Source of the DNA: Frigoribacterium endophyticum
GTDB taxonomy: Bacteria; Actinomycetota; Actinomycetes; Actinomycetales; Microbacteriaceae
DNA: 64,000 nucleotides
Direction of reading: 5' to 3'
NCBI RefSeq assembly: GCF_011759585.1
Contig: NZ_JAAOYV010000001.1
Location: 310,001-374,000, forward strand
Shown here: positions 1 through 7,521 of the stretch, piece by piece
Numbering within the stretch: the stretch's first letter is position 1
Layout of the letters: each line of letters opens with the position of its first letter
Notes under the pieces: generated by a model
What the model was told of the DNA's origin: nothing
What the model saw: the letters and a program-made list of their open reading frames with translations, nothing else
Databases searched by the model: none
Position numbers and translations under genes: made by a program

Positions 1-231
1 CACGACGCCGTCGTCATGCTCTTCCTCTACGTCTGCACCGGCCTGAGCGAGGCCGACCTGCTCGAGTTCGCCCGGTCGAACACCGTCACCAACGCCTCCG
101 TCACGCGGCTCTCCCGCGCCGACGGCGACGCGTGGTGGACCCTCGACGCCTTCGCCGACGTCGCCCACCTCGACCGCGGCGACGCCCCGGTCACGACCCA
201 CGGAGGAGACCGTGATGTCCAGCCCCGATGA
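1..231 (+). CDS. Histidine phosphatase family protein, C-terminal fragment
   Basis: The window opens inside this gene. The visible 76 codons begin with His-Asp-Ala-Val-Val, which fits the second catalytic-histidine segment of the phosphoglycerate-mutase-like (histidine phosphatase) superfamily, and continue to NASVTRL, a typical late motif of that family. The substrate cannot be told from the C-terminus. The stop codon lies 17 bp inside the start of the nnrD-like gene, so the two are probably co-transcribed and translationally coupled. It is a different gene from the histidine phosphatase truncated at the other end of the window: each fragment contains its own copy of the second catalytic histidine. 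Confidence 0.65.
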   Translation, partial: HDAVVMLFLYVCTGLSEADLLEFARSNTVTNASVTRLSRADGDAWWTLDAFADVAHLDRGDAPVTTHGGDRDVQPR

Positions 232-1084
232 GATCGTCGTCACCCCCGACCTGCTCCGCGGGTGGGAGCTCCCGTCCGCCGGCGCCGGCAAGTACTCGCG
301 CGGCCAGGTCGTCGTGGTCGGCGGCGCGGCCCGCACCCCGGGCGCGGCCATGCTCGGCGCGTGGGCCGCGCTCCGGGTCGGGGCGGGCCGCCTGACGCTC
401 GCCGTCGCCGGGTCCGTCGCCCCGCACGTGGCCGTGGCCCTGCCGGAGGCGGGGGTCGTGCCCCTGGGGGAGACCGACGGCGGCCACGTGGTCGGCTCGT
501 CGCTCGCCCGGGCCTCGAGCGACCTGGAGGGCGCCGACGCCGTGCTCGCCGGGTCGGGGCTCGACGACGCGGACGAGGCGGAGGCCCTGGTGCGACTCCT
601 GCCCGACCTCGTCGGCGGCGACGCCGTCGTCGTGCTCGACGCGTTCGCGCTGGGGGTGCTGCCGCGGTGCGGCGACGCGGTAGACCCGCTCCGCGGGCGC
701 CTCGTGCTGACGCCGAACCCGAGCGAGGCCGGCCGGCTGCTCGGGCGCGACGTCGACGACCTGCCGAGCGACCTCCTCGAGATCGCCCGGCGCTGGGGCG
801 CCGTCGTGGCGTGCCAGAGCTTCGTCGCCTCCGACGACGGACGGCTGTGGCGGTCGGGCGCGGGGCACCCGGGGCTCGGCACGTCGGGCAGCGGCGACGT
901 GCTCGCCGGAGCGGTCGCGGGGCTCGCGGCCCGCGGGGCGACCCCGGCACAGGCGGCGGTGTGGGCGACCCACGCGCACGCGACGGCCGGTGACCGGCTG
1001 TCGGTGGGGGTCGGGCCGATGGGGTTCCTCGCGAGCGAGCTGCTCGACGAGCTGCCGCGCGTGCTGGTCGAGGTGGGGGCGTAG
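215..1084 (+). CDS. nnrD: ADP/ATP-dependent NAD(P)H-hydrate dehydratase
   Basis: Ribokinase-fold enzyme that dehydrates damaged NADHX/NADPHX back to NAD(P)H using ATP or ADP; cytoplasmic metabolite repair. Seen: about 289 residues, the length of the stand-alone domain; TPNPSEAGRLLG near residue 166 and GTSGSGDVLAG near 222, the latter being the anion-hole/catalytic Asp loop (GxGD) of the family. The ATG at 215 has GGAGGA 7 nt upstream; a GTG at 212 in the same frame is the alternative. The gene overlaps the preceding phosphatase fragment. In many bacteria this domain is fused to the epimerase domain NnrE; here the epimerase is a separate gene at 55886-56584. It converges on the acyltransferase gene, 37 bp away. 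Confidence 0.9.
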   Translation: MSSPDEIVVTPDLLRGWELPSAGAGKYSRGQVVVVGGAARTPGAAMLGAWAALRVGAGRLTLAVAGSVAPHVAVALPEAGVVPLGETDGGHVVGSSLARASSDLEGADAVLAGSGLDDADEAEALVRLLPDLVGGDAVVVLDAFALGVLPRCGDAVDPLRGRLVLTPNPSEAGRLLGRDVDDLPSDLLEIARRWGAVVACQSFVASDDGRLWRSGAGHPGLGTSGSGDVLAGAVAGLAARGATPAQAAVWATHAHATAGDRLSVGVGPMGFLASELLDELPRVLVEVGA

Positions 1085-1121
1085 CTGGCGCTCACGGCTA
1101 CGGCGTCGGTGGCGGTAGCGC

Positions 1122-2300
1122 CTAGGCGTCGACGCGCGGGCGCGTCTCGGCGGCGACGGACGTCGCGGGAGCAGCCTCCGCTCGTCCGGACTCCTCGCGG
1201 GTCGGGGTCGACGACGGCTCGAACCGGTCCTTGAGGCGCAGCGCGGGCTGCTCGACGAAGCGGTGCGACAGCCAGGCGGTCGTCACGGCCGCGGCGATGA
1301 CGGCCACGGTGCCGAGCGCACCGGGCACGACCGGCTCGATGAGGGCGATGAACACGACGTGCCAGAGGTAGAGCGGGTACGACAGCGCCCGGCCGAACCA
1401 GGCGACCGGCCCGAGCGACAGCACCCGCGCCGGCAGGGTCGGGCGGCAGGCGAGACCGCCGATGAGCAGGGCCGAGGCCACCGCGACGCCGGGCAGCATC
1501 ACCGTGAACGTCGTGACCTGCTGCTGCCAGCCGCTGCCGATGACGGCCAGCGAGCCGACGACGCCGACGAGGCCGGCCCAGGTCGCGACCGTGCCGAACC
1601 GGCCCTGGAACGCCGCACGGCCGCGGTCGGAGCCCAGCACCAGCGCCAGGGCACAGCCGAGCAGCAACGGGGCCACGTTCAGGACCGGACTGAAGTAGAT
1701 GTCGGGGGTGGCGCCTCCGGCGGGGGCGTCGAAGAGGACGCCCGAGGCGACCACCGACGCGACCACGAGGGCCGCGAGCACGGCCACGGCGACGCGACGC
1801 GCGGCCTTCAGCGCGAAGAGCAGCATGAGGAGCGGGGGCCAGACGAGGTAGAACTGCTCCTCCATCGAGAGGCTCCACATGGGGGAGAAGACGCCCTGCG
1901 ACTCGCCGAGGAAGGAGCGGGCCACGTTGCCGGTGTACGTGACCGCCACCAGGCCGGCGCCGAGGGCGCTCATCGTCGAGCCCTGGTAGTCGCCGATCAG
2001 CCACCAGAGGGCGAGGCCGACCACGACCACCGCGAGCAGGGTCGGGTAGAGGCGGAGGACACGGCGCAGCCAGAACCGGCCGAGGCGGATGCGCCCGGTG
2101 CGGGCCCGCTCGCCGACCAACAGGGTCGTGATCAGGTAGCCGCTGAGCACGAAGAAGACGTTGACCCCGACGAATCCGCTGCCGAAGCCGGGCACGTGCA
2201 GGTGGTAGAGCACCACGAAGGCGATCGCGACCGTCCGCAGACCGTCGAGCGGCAGGACGCGGTCACGGCGCGTCGATGTCGTCGGGGGAGCGAGGGGCAT
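1122..2300 (-). CDS. Acyltransferase 3 family membrane protein (OafA/YrhL-like)
   Basis: Integral membrane O-acyltransferase of 392 residues. Seen: the family's N-terminal signature with His33/His35 (YHLHVPG) followed by FFVLSGY at about 49-55, a basic FWLRRVLRLYP segment at 76-86, MEEQFYLVWP at 146-155, and about ten hydrophobic segments. Members transfer acetyl or other acyl groups to cell-surface glycans or small molecules; the acceptor cannot be deduced. A polar tail after the last membrane segment is probably cytoplasmic. The gene stands alone: an inverted-repeat element and a terminator hairpin separate it from the upstream exporter. Confident family call, unknown substrate. Confidence 0.88.
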   Translation of the reverse strand: MPLAPPTTSTRRDRVLPLDGLRTVAIAFVVLYHLHVPGFGSGFVGVNVFFVLSGYLITTLLVGERARTGRIRLGRFWLRRVLRLYPTLLAVVVVGLALWWLIGDYQGSTMSALGAGLVAVTYTGNVARSFLGESQGVFSPMWSLSMEEQFYLVWPPLLMLLFALKAARRVAVAVLAALVVASVVASGVLFDAPAGGATPDIYFSPVLNVAPLLLGCALALVLGSDRGRAAFQGRFGTVATWAGLVGVVGSLAVIGSGWQQQVTTFTVMLPGVAVASALLIGGLACRPTLPARVLSLGPVAWFGRALSYPLYLWHVVFIALIEPVVPGALGTVAVIAAAVTTAWLSHRFVEQPALRLKDRFEPSSTPTREESGRAEAAPATSVAAETRPRVDA

Positions 2301-2420
2301 CGGACCAGTGTGGACCGGAAGGCTTGGGAACGCCCGGACGGGGCTCGGTCGGCGTCACGAGCGCCGGGGCGTCCTGGGCCTCGCGGGCGTCGGGGCGCCG
2401 GGCGTTCTCGCGCCTCCCGC

Positions 2421-2495
2421 GTCGACGGCTCAGGAGGGAGCCGCCGCCCGGGCCGTCTCCGCCCCCGCCGGGCGGCTCGCCCCTGATCCCTCGAC
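2421..2495. repeat. 75-bp inverted-repeat element, copy 1
   Basis: Left end GTCGACGGCTCAGGAG, right end CCCCTGATCCCTCGAC. The interior also pairs in part (GAGCCGCC with GGCGGCTC), so the whole element could fold as one long GC-rich stem. It lies 64 bp beyond the stop of the DHA2 exporter gene and in front of the acyltransferase gene. It is one of ten copies in the window. Confidence 0.75.
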
Positions 2496-2498
2496 GCC

Positions 2499-2540
2499 GA
2501 CGGCCCGCCGCCCGGAGAGGACTCCGGTCGGCGGGCCGTC
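2499..2540 (-). terminator. Perfect 12-bp stem terminator-like hairpin
   Basis: GACGGCCCGCCG at 2499-2510 pairs perfectly with 2529-2540; the enclosed 18 nt contain a second stem (CCGGAG/CTCCGG). It lies just beyond the stop of the DHA2 exporter on the minus strand, so it probably ends that transcript. No U-tract is present, as is common in high-GC actinobacteria. Confidence 0.65.
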
Positions 2541-2558
2541 GTTCGGTCGAGCGACCCG

Positions 2559-4088
2559 CTAGCGCGACCCCGCCGGGCTCTTCTCCGCCCGCTCCGCGCC
2601 CGCGCCGGCCGGGGGCCGGCCGTGCGACACGCGCCGCGGCAGCGCGAACACGAGCAGGAAGGCCACGACCGCGAACGCCGCGCTGACCCCCATGGCCGCC
2701 GCCGCCGCGTCGGTGAAGCCGGTCGCCCGGCCCGCCGCCGTGGCGAGCTCACGCCCACCGGGGAGCGACCCGAACAGCACGCTGCCGATGATGGCGATGC
2801 CCACGGCCGAGCCGATCCGCTGGATGGCCGAGATGACGGCGCTCGCCGAGCCAGCGTCCTGCGGGTCGACGGTCGCGACGATGAACTGCACGTTCGGCGC
2901 GATGAAGAAGCCGTTGCCGAGCCCCGCGATCAGCAGCGGCGCGAGCAGCAGCCAGTTGGTGAGGTCGGCGGCCTCGGTGTTCATCAGCACGAGCCACATC
3001 CAGATGAGGCCGATCGCGACGAGCGCCGTGCCCAGCACCAGCACGTTGCGACCGAGCTTCTGGGCGATCTGGTTGCTCTGCGACGACGAGATGATGCTGC
3101 CGACCGCGAACGGGATGGCGACGGCGCCCGACGCGAGTGCGCTGTTGCCGAGGCCCGACTGCCACAGCAGCGAGATCGTGAAGAAGATGCTGGTGAACGC
3201 CGCGAAGTACACGAGGGCGAGCACGACGCCGCCGGTGAAGGACGGGTGCGCGAACAGCTTCGGGGGCACGAGGGGGGTGCGGCCGCGCTTCGTGTACGCG
3301 ACCTCCCAGGCGCCGAAGGCGGCGAGCAGCAGCACGCCCGTGGCGATGGTCAGGTAGGTCCACAGCGGCCAGCCCTCGTCCTGGCCCTGGATGAGGGGGA
3401 CGAGCAGCGCGACGAACGCGGCCGAGACGAGCACCAGGCCGATCCAGTCGAGGCCCTTGTCGGGGCGGGGCAGCGACTCGTCGCGCTTCGGCAGCAGGAC
3501 GGCCGCGGCGATCAGCGTCGCGACGCCGAAGGGCAGGTTGACGAAGAACACGAGGCGCCAGCCGTTCTCGTCGCCGAACGCCTGGATGATGAGCCCGCCG
3601 ATGATCGGCCCGAGGGCCGACGAGACGCCGATGACGGCGCCCATGATGGCGAACGCCTTGCCGCGCGACCGGCCGGGGAAGAGCAGCTGGATGAACGCGG
3701 TGACGGCCGGCACGAAGATGCCGCCCGCGAGGCCCTGCACGACGCGGAACACGACGAGCTGGACGTCGCTCGTCGCCACGCCGCAGGCGAGGCTGGCGAG
3801 CGTGAACAGCAGCACGCCGGTGAAGTAGACCCACTTGTGGCCGATCCGGTCGCCGATGCGGCCGGCGGGGATGAGCGTGAGCCCGAACGCCAGCGCGTAG
3901 CCCGAGATGATCCACGACAGGGTCGACTCCGAGGCGTCGAGCGAGGTGCGGATGGTCGGCAGGGCGACGTTCACGATCGTGGTGTCGAGCAGGGCGATGA
4001 ACATGCCCAGCAGGAGAGCCACGAGGGCGAACCAGGCGTGACGAGGCACGGCGGGTGCGGCGCCGGGGCGGGCGGGTGCGTCGGTCAT
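2559..4088 (-). CDS. DHA2-family MFS drug exporter (EmrB/QacA type)
   Basis: Proton-driven multidrug efflux permease of 509 residues, the usual length for the 14-helix DHA2 family. Seen: motif LDTTIVNVALP at residues 34-44 in the first helix (diagnostic for DHA2), motif A GRIGDRIG at 76-83, and evenly spaced hydrophobic helices to about residue 485, then a short polar tail. It is preceded 104 bp upstream on the same strand by a PadR regulator, a classic arrangement in which PadR represses a multidrug pump and is released by the drug. The exported compound is unknown. The ATG is the only start before the conserved first helix. Confidence 0.9.
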   Translation of the reverse strand: MTDAPARPGAAPAVPRHAWFALVALLLGMFIALLDTTIVNVALPTIRTSLDASESTLSWIISGYALAFGLTLIPAGRIGDRIGHKWVYFTGVLLFTLASLACGVATSDVQLVVFRVVQGLAGGIFVPAVTAFIQLLFPGRSRGKAFAIMGAVIGVSSALGPIIGGLIIQAFGDENGWRLVFFVNLPFGVATLIAAAVLLPKRDESLPRPDKGLDWIGLVLVSAAFVALLVPLIQGQDEGWPLWTYLTIATGVLLLAAFGAWEVAYTKRGRTPLVPPKLFAHPSFTGGVVLALVYFAAFTSIFFTISLLWQSGLGNSALASGAVAIPFAVGSIISSSQSNQIAQKLGRNVLVLGTALVAIGLIWMWLVLMNTEAADLTNWLLLAPLLIAGLGNGFFIAPNVQFIVATVDPQDAGSASAVISAIQRIGSAVGIAIIGSVLFGSLPGGRELATAAGRATGFTDAAAAAMGVSAAFAVVAFLLVFALPRRVSHGRPPAGAGAERAEKSPAGSR

Positions 4089-4192
4089 GGGGGCCTTCCG
4101 TGCCGCAGGGGCGGCGATGAGTGTGCCCGGCGCGGAGCGCGCAGCGGGCGGAGCAGGGGCGTCGTGGTCGACGGTGAGGGGGGAGTCGCGGG

Positions 4193-4783
4193 TCAGCCCG
4201 ACGAGGGCGTGCCGGTCAGTGCGTGCCTGGCCCCCGCCTCCTCGTCCGCGACGATGTCGGGCAGGGCGCCGATCAGCGTGTCGTGCCAGCTGATCTCGGC
4301 GCGGAGGCGGTGCTCGCGGTGCGAGAGGGCGTGCTTCTCGGCGACGGACAGCCAGGGATCGGCGCGTCGACGGTGGTCGGCGGACTCGGCGAGGAGCCGC
4401 TCGAGCTCGGCGCGACGGCGCCGGACGGTCGCGGGCAGCTCGTCGACCCGGTCGGGGTCGACGCGGGTCAGGGCGAGGTCGAAGGGGTCGGGGCGCAGGA
4501 CGATCTCGTCCTGCGCGTGTCGACGGGACGCGTCGAGGGCGGCGCGGCCCGCGTCGGTGATGCCGTAGACCTGACGTTCGGGGAAGGACCCCTCGCGCTC
4601 GGTGCGGACCGGGGCGAGCAGCCCCTCGGCAGCCAGTCTCTTGATGGCGCCGTACAGGCCGCCGACCGAGACGTCGGTCCAGAAGTGCACGTGCTCCTGC
4701 TCGGCCTGCAGCCGGAGCTGGTGGCCGTGCATGTCTCCGTGGCGCGCGAACGAGTCGAGCACGAAGAGACGGATGGAGGACAC
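4193..4783 (-). CDS. PadR-family transcriptional regulator
   Basis: Winged-helix repressor of 196 residues. Seen: N-terminal PadR domain, from IRLFVLDSF through HGHQLRL and the VSVGGLYGAIKRLAAEGLL recognition helix, to the wing containing RQVYGITDAGRAAL; then a charged, probably helical C-terminal half with heptad-like leucines, typical of PadR-s1 dimerisation domains. Start GTG at 4783 chosen because the predicted -10 element lies 8 nt upstream, implying a leaderless or near-leaderless mRNA. It precedes the DHA2 pump gene and most likely controls it and itself. The ligand is unknown. Confidence 0.88.
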   Translation of the reverse strand: MSSIRLFVLDSFARHGDMHGHQLRLQAEQEHVHFWTDVSVGGLYGAIKRLAAEGLLAPVRTEREGSFPERQVYGITDAGRAALDASRRHAQDEIVLRPDPFDLALTRVDPDRVDELPATVRRRRAELERLLAESADHRRRADPWLSVAEKHALSHREHRLRAEISWHDTLIGALPDIVADEEAGARHALTGTPSSG

Positions 4784-4791
4784 GAGGCGCT

Positions 4792-4821
4792 ACTCTCGCA
4801 CGACTAGTCGCCCAGGGTCAA
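4792..4821 (-). promoter_or_regulatory. Promoter and candidate operator of the padR-exporter unit
   Basis: Minus strand: -35 TTGACC (4821-4816), 18-nt spacer, -10 GAGAGT (4797-4792), then 8 nt to the GTG start. The spacer holds a perfect 10-bp palindrome CGACTAGTCG (4801-4810), well placed for autoregulation by the PadR protein. The -35 overlaps the stop codon region of the MOSC gene. Confidence 0.5.
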
Positions 4822-5471
4822 CTTTTCTGCAGAGACTGCACCGAGTCGCGGTCGACGACCTTGGTCGCGATGCCGCGCACCACGTCGGAGAGCCGCTCGT
4901 CGGCGTCGAGGAGCGACCGTGCGGCCTCGCGCGTGAGGCCGGCGAAGCAGTCGCCGATCGTGACGCCGTGGGCGGGGCGCGACACCACGGTGAGCGGATC
5001 GCCGGCCGCCGCGGGGCCCGACTTCACGACCCGCAGGTAGGCGCCCGGGCGGCCCTCGGCCTGGAAACGCGCCACCCACCGCGGCTCGCGGAGCCGACGC
5101 TGGAAGGTCGCGCACGGGGTGCGGGGCATGGTGACCTCGAGGAGGAGGCCGTCGCCGACGGCCCAGCGCTCGCCGAGGACGGCTCCGGTCACGTCGAGCC
5201 CCGAGGTGCGCAGGTTCTCGCCGAACAGGCCGGGCGTGACCTCGTAGCCGAGCAGGTCGCCGAAGTGGAGCGCGTCCTCGTCGGCGTAGGCGTAGACGGC
5301 CTTGTCGGGGCCGCCGTGGTGCTTGCGGCTGGCCTGGACGTCGCCCCAGACGCCGAGCGGCTTGACGGGCACGGGCACGTCGAGGGGGCGCTTGTCGATC
5401 GCGGTCACGCCGACGCTGCCGGAGTCGGGGAGGAGGCGGTCGACGCGGCAGACGGCGGTGAGGAGGGGCAC
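4818..5471 (-). CDS. MOSC domain protein (YiiM-like)
   Basis: Predicted molybdenum-cofactor sulfurase C-terminal (MOSC) domain protein, 217 residues from the chosen start, matching YiiM-type proteins. Seen: KHHGGPDKAV at 50-59, GLFGEN at 81-86, and the family's conserved cysteine in PRTPC (Cys120). YiiM homologues are molybdenum-dependent reductases of N-hydroxylated compounds; that role is inferred by family only. The reading frame is open further upstream (to 5621), but that extension runs through an inverted-repeat element and is low-complexity. GTG 5471 lies 6 nt after a minus-strand -10-like CACCAT (5483-5478), which supports a leaderless start. Confidence 0.83.
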   Translation of the reverse strand: MPLLTAVCRVDRLLPDSGSVGVTAIDKRPLDVPVPVKPLGVWGDVQASRKHHGGPDKAVYAYADEDALHFGDLLGYEVTPGLFGENLRTSGLDVTGAVLGERWAVGDGLLLEVTMPRTPCATFQRRLREPRWVARFQAEGRPGAYLRVVKSGPAAAGDPLTVVSRPAHGVTIGDCFAGLTREAARSLLDADERLSDVVRGIATKVVDRDSVQSLQKS

Positions 5472-5529
5472 GGAGCCATGGTGCCCGGTCGCGGCGGCGA
5501 CGACAAGCGGCGGGGCGGCGCGCGCGGTG

Positions 5530-5604
5530 GTCGACGCTTCAGGTCGCGTCGCCGTGGCCCGGCCCCGCGACGCACGAGACGCGTCCTGCACCTGAAAGCT
5601 CGAC
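5530..5604. repeat. 75-bp inverted-repeat element, copy 2
   Basis: Left end GTCGACGCTTCAGG, right end CCTGAAAGCTCGAC; the interior adds a GCGTC/GACGC pairing. It lies 49 bp beyond the thioesterase stop and upstream of the MOSC start. Confidence 0.75.
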
Positions 5605-5652
5605 GCGACGCGACGACGCACGCGGGCCGCAGCCTCCGCTCGGCCGTGGGCC

Positions 5653-6129
5653 TCAGCCCTGGCTGTTCAGCGACCCTGTCGGGATCCGGTCGCGGTCGTA
5701 CGTGATCTCCGTGAAGCCGTGCGCGGCGGGGGCGCCGTCGGGCCCGATGTTGACGAAGACCATCTTGTCGATGGTGAGGATGCTCTGACGGGTGACCATG
5801 TTGCGCACCTCGGCCCGCATGGTCAGGGACGTCCTGCCGAAGGCGGTCGCGCGGAGGCCCATCTCGACGAGGTCGCCCTGCGCGGCGCTCGACACGAAGT
5901 TGATCTCGGAGATGTACTTCGTCACGACGCGGCCGTTGCCCAGCTGGAGGATCGCGTAGATCGCCGCCTCCTCGTCGATCCAGCGCAGCAGGCTGCCGCC
6001 GAACAGGGTGCCGTTCGCGTTGAGGTCCTCGGGGCGGACCCACTTGCGGGTGCGGAAGTTGATCTCGTCGGTCGTCTCCGTGGGCGACGCGAGGGGGTCG
6101 GGCGCGCCGGGGGTGATGGCGTCGGTCAC
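5653..6129 (-). CDS. Acyl-CoA thioesterase, hotdog fold (YciA-like)
   Basis: Hydrolyses acyl-CoA to free acid and CoA in the cytoplasm. Seen: 158 residues; NANGTLFGGSLLRWIDEEAA near 38-57, where the Asn and Gly-Gly plus the Asp-Glu pair form the hotdog active site of YciA/BFIT-type thioesterases; then FVSSAAQGDLVE, the second conserved strand. GTG start at 6129 has GGAGA 6-7 nt upstream (GAAGGAGACCATC). It stands alone on the minus strand. Chain-length preference cannot be read from the sequence. Confidence 0.87.
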   Translation of the reverse strand: MTDAITPGAPDPLASPTETTDEINFRTRKWVRPEDLNANGTLFGGSLLRWIDEEAAIYAILQLGNGRVVTKYISEINFVSSAAQGDLVEMGLRATAFGRTSLTMRAEVRNMVTRQSILTIDKMVFVNIGPDGAPAAHGFTEITYDRDRIPTGSLNSQG

Positions 6130-6171
6130 GATGGTCTCCTTCGGGTGGGCCGGTCGGCTCGCCCAGAGAGC

Positions 6172-7278
6172 CTAGGGCGACGCTGCCGTGCCCGCCCGCG
6201 CCGGGTTCGTCGCGCCGGGTCGCCCGCGCACCCCTGGAGCCGGGCCCGGGGAGGCGGGTCCCAGGATCGGCGGCCGTCCCGGGCCCTGGCGCTGGCCGGT
6301 GCTCGGCAGCCTGTCGCGCGCACGAGCGGCGGCGCGCGGGGATGGACGGCGGGGCAGGCGCCACGCGCGGTGCCGGGCGCCCCGTGCCGACGGAGGCACG
6401 GGGCGTGAGCCGTCCCGAGGCGGGCGACGGCGTCGACCACCTCGGCGGTGGAGCGCGACGGCCGCCTCGACGGCGGCCAGGACCTGGGCCCAGTCGTGCC
6501 GGACGACCGCGTAGCTGAGGTGCATCGGGATCCTGCCCGCGACGTAGCCACGGAGGTCCTTGACCGCGTCGCGGTCGAAGCGCTGGGCGTGCCACCGGCG
6601 ACCGTCGGTCTCGATGCCGAGGACGCCCTCCACGACGAGGTCGGTGCGCTCGCCGAAGCCGTTCGGCACCTGGGAGGTGACGTGGAAGCCCGCCTGACGC
6701 AGGCGGACCCGCACGACGCTCTCGAGGATGCTCTCGCTCGACGCGTCCACCCAGTCGACGACGCCGCGGGCGTCCGCGGGCAGCCGGGCGGCGATGTCAC
6801 GGAGGTCGCGCGACGTGATGCGCTCTCCGTGGAGCGCCCAGTCCAGGAGGGCCACGGCGATCTCGAAGGACTCCTCGAGCACCGCCCTCACGAGGGCGTC
6901 CCGCACGTCGACCATCGAGACTCCACCGCGGCTCCTGACGTCGCCGTCGTCGTAGACCACCCGGCTCGACCTGCGGTGGCGCAGGCGCGAGGCATGGGGA
7001 GGGACCGACACCGTGACGAGCGGCGGTCGCTCCCACATCCAGGCCCCCAGCTCGAAGAGGGCGGACCCGCCCGTCAGGCGTCCTCCCACGCTGACCGCCA
7101 CGACTCGTGCGTCGCCCCGGGGGAGGTTCGTGTACCAGCCGAGCCGGGGGCGGTGCAGGTCGCCCGACCTCACCGCCCGTGTGAGGTCGCGGTCGGTCGC
7201 GCCGGCTCGGCGCAGCTGCCGCCGGGTGGCGAACCCGCCGGCGGCCTCGATCGCCTCGACGACGTCTGCTGTGTGCAT
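6172..7278 (-). CDS. AbiEi-like antitoxin N-domain plus DUF559 (PD-(D/E)XK-like) protein
   Basis: 368 residues. The first ~60 residues resemble the winged-helix N-terminal domain of AbiEi-type antitoxins (GGFATRRQLRRAG, then a basic helix and RPRLGWY). Residues ~180-260 resemble DUF559, a Vsr-like endonuclease fold, with Glu186, Asp213 and the Glu223-x-Asp225 pair of GIETDGRRWH as candidate metal ligands. This two-part protein is widespread in actinobacteria, usually without a toxin beside it, and none is seen here. The last ~100 residues are Pro/Arg/Gly-rich low complexity and may be read-through of former intergenic DNA. DNA-binding or nuclease activity is inference. Confidence 0.7.
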   Translation of the reverse strand: MHTADVVEAIEAAGGFATRRQLRRAGATDRDLTRAVRSGDLHRPRLGWYTNLPRGDARVVAVSVGGRLTGGSALFELGAWMWERPPLVTVSVPPHASRLRHRRSSRVVYDDGDVRSRGGVSMVDVRDALVRAVLEESFEIAVALLDWALHGERITSRDLRDIAARLPADARGVVDWVDASSESILESVVRVRLRQAGFHVTSQVPNGFGERTDLVVEGVLGIETDGRRWHAQRFDRDAVKDLRGYVAGRIPMHLSYAVVRHDWAQVLAAVEAAVALHRRGGRRRRPPRDGSRPVPPSARGARHRAWRLPRRPSPRAAARARDRLPSTGQRQGPGRPPILGPASPGPAPGVRGRPGATNPARAGTAASP

Positions 7279-7376
7279 CCGCCCACGGTCGTCGAGCGAC
7301 GAGCGGCGGTGGCGACGAGCAGCCGGCGCTGGGGACGATCCGCGCGGAGCGACGGCGGGGGAGGGCGCGGCGCACG

Positions 7377-7425
7377 CCGCTCGGCACACAGCGGACGACG
7401 CACCCCGCTCGGCACACAGCGGACG
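7377..7425. repeat. Two direct repeats of 21 bp, period 28
   Basis: Copies at 7377-7397 and 7405-7425 are identical. Each contains a small dyad (CCGCT ... AGCGG), so each could form a short hairpin. They sit between the lacI-type gene's 3' end and the start of the AbiEi/DUF559-like gene, on the upstream side of the latter. Confidence 0.6.
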
Positions 7426-7445
7426 GCGCGCGGCGCACGGCGCCG

Positions 7446-7521
7446 GTCGACGGATCAGGTCGTCGTGGCGGCGGGCTGGCCCCCCGGGCCTCGGGCTGCA
7501 CGCCCGTCCTGACTGCTCGAC
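7446..7521. repeat. 76-bp inverted-repeat element, copy 3
   Basis: Left end GTCGACGGATCAGG, right end CCTGACTGCTCGAC. The stop codon of the lacI-type gene (7455-7457) lies inside it, so about the last 20 residues of that protein are encoded by the repeat. Confidence 0.72.

Noticed and set aside
1263-2486. Long plus-strand open frame opposite the acyltransferase gene
   Set aside because: High-GC shadow frame: Arg/Gly/Asp-rich translation with no motif, while the minus-strand frame gives a clear membrane acyltransferase. Similar long antisense frames across the window were rejected for the same reason.
5472-5621. N-terminal extension of the MOSC protein
   Set aside because: The open frame runs through inverted-repeat copy 2 and is low-complexity; the conserved domain begins after 5471, where a leaderless promoter is found.
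7377-7425. CRISPR-like array
   Set aside because: Only two repeats with a 7-bp gap and no spacers or cas genes.
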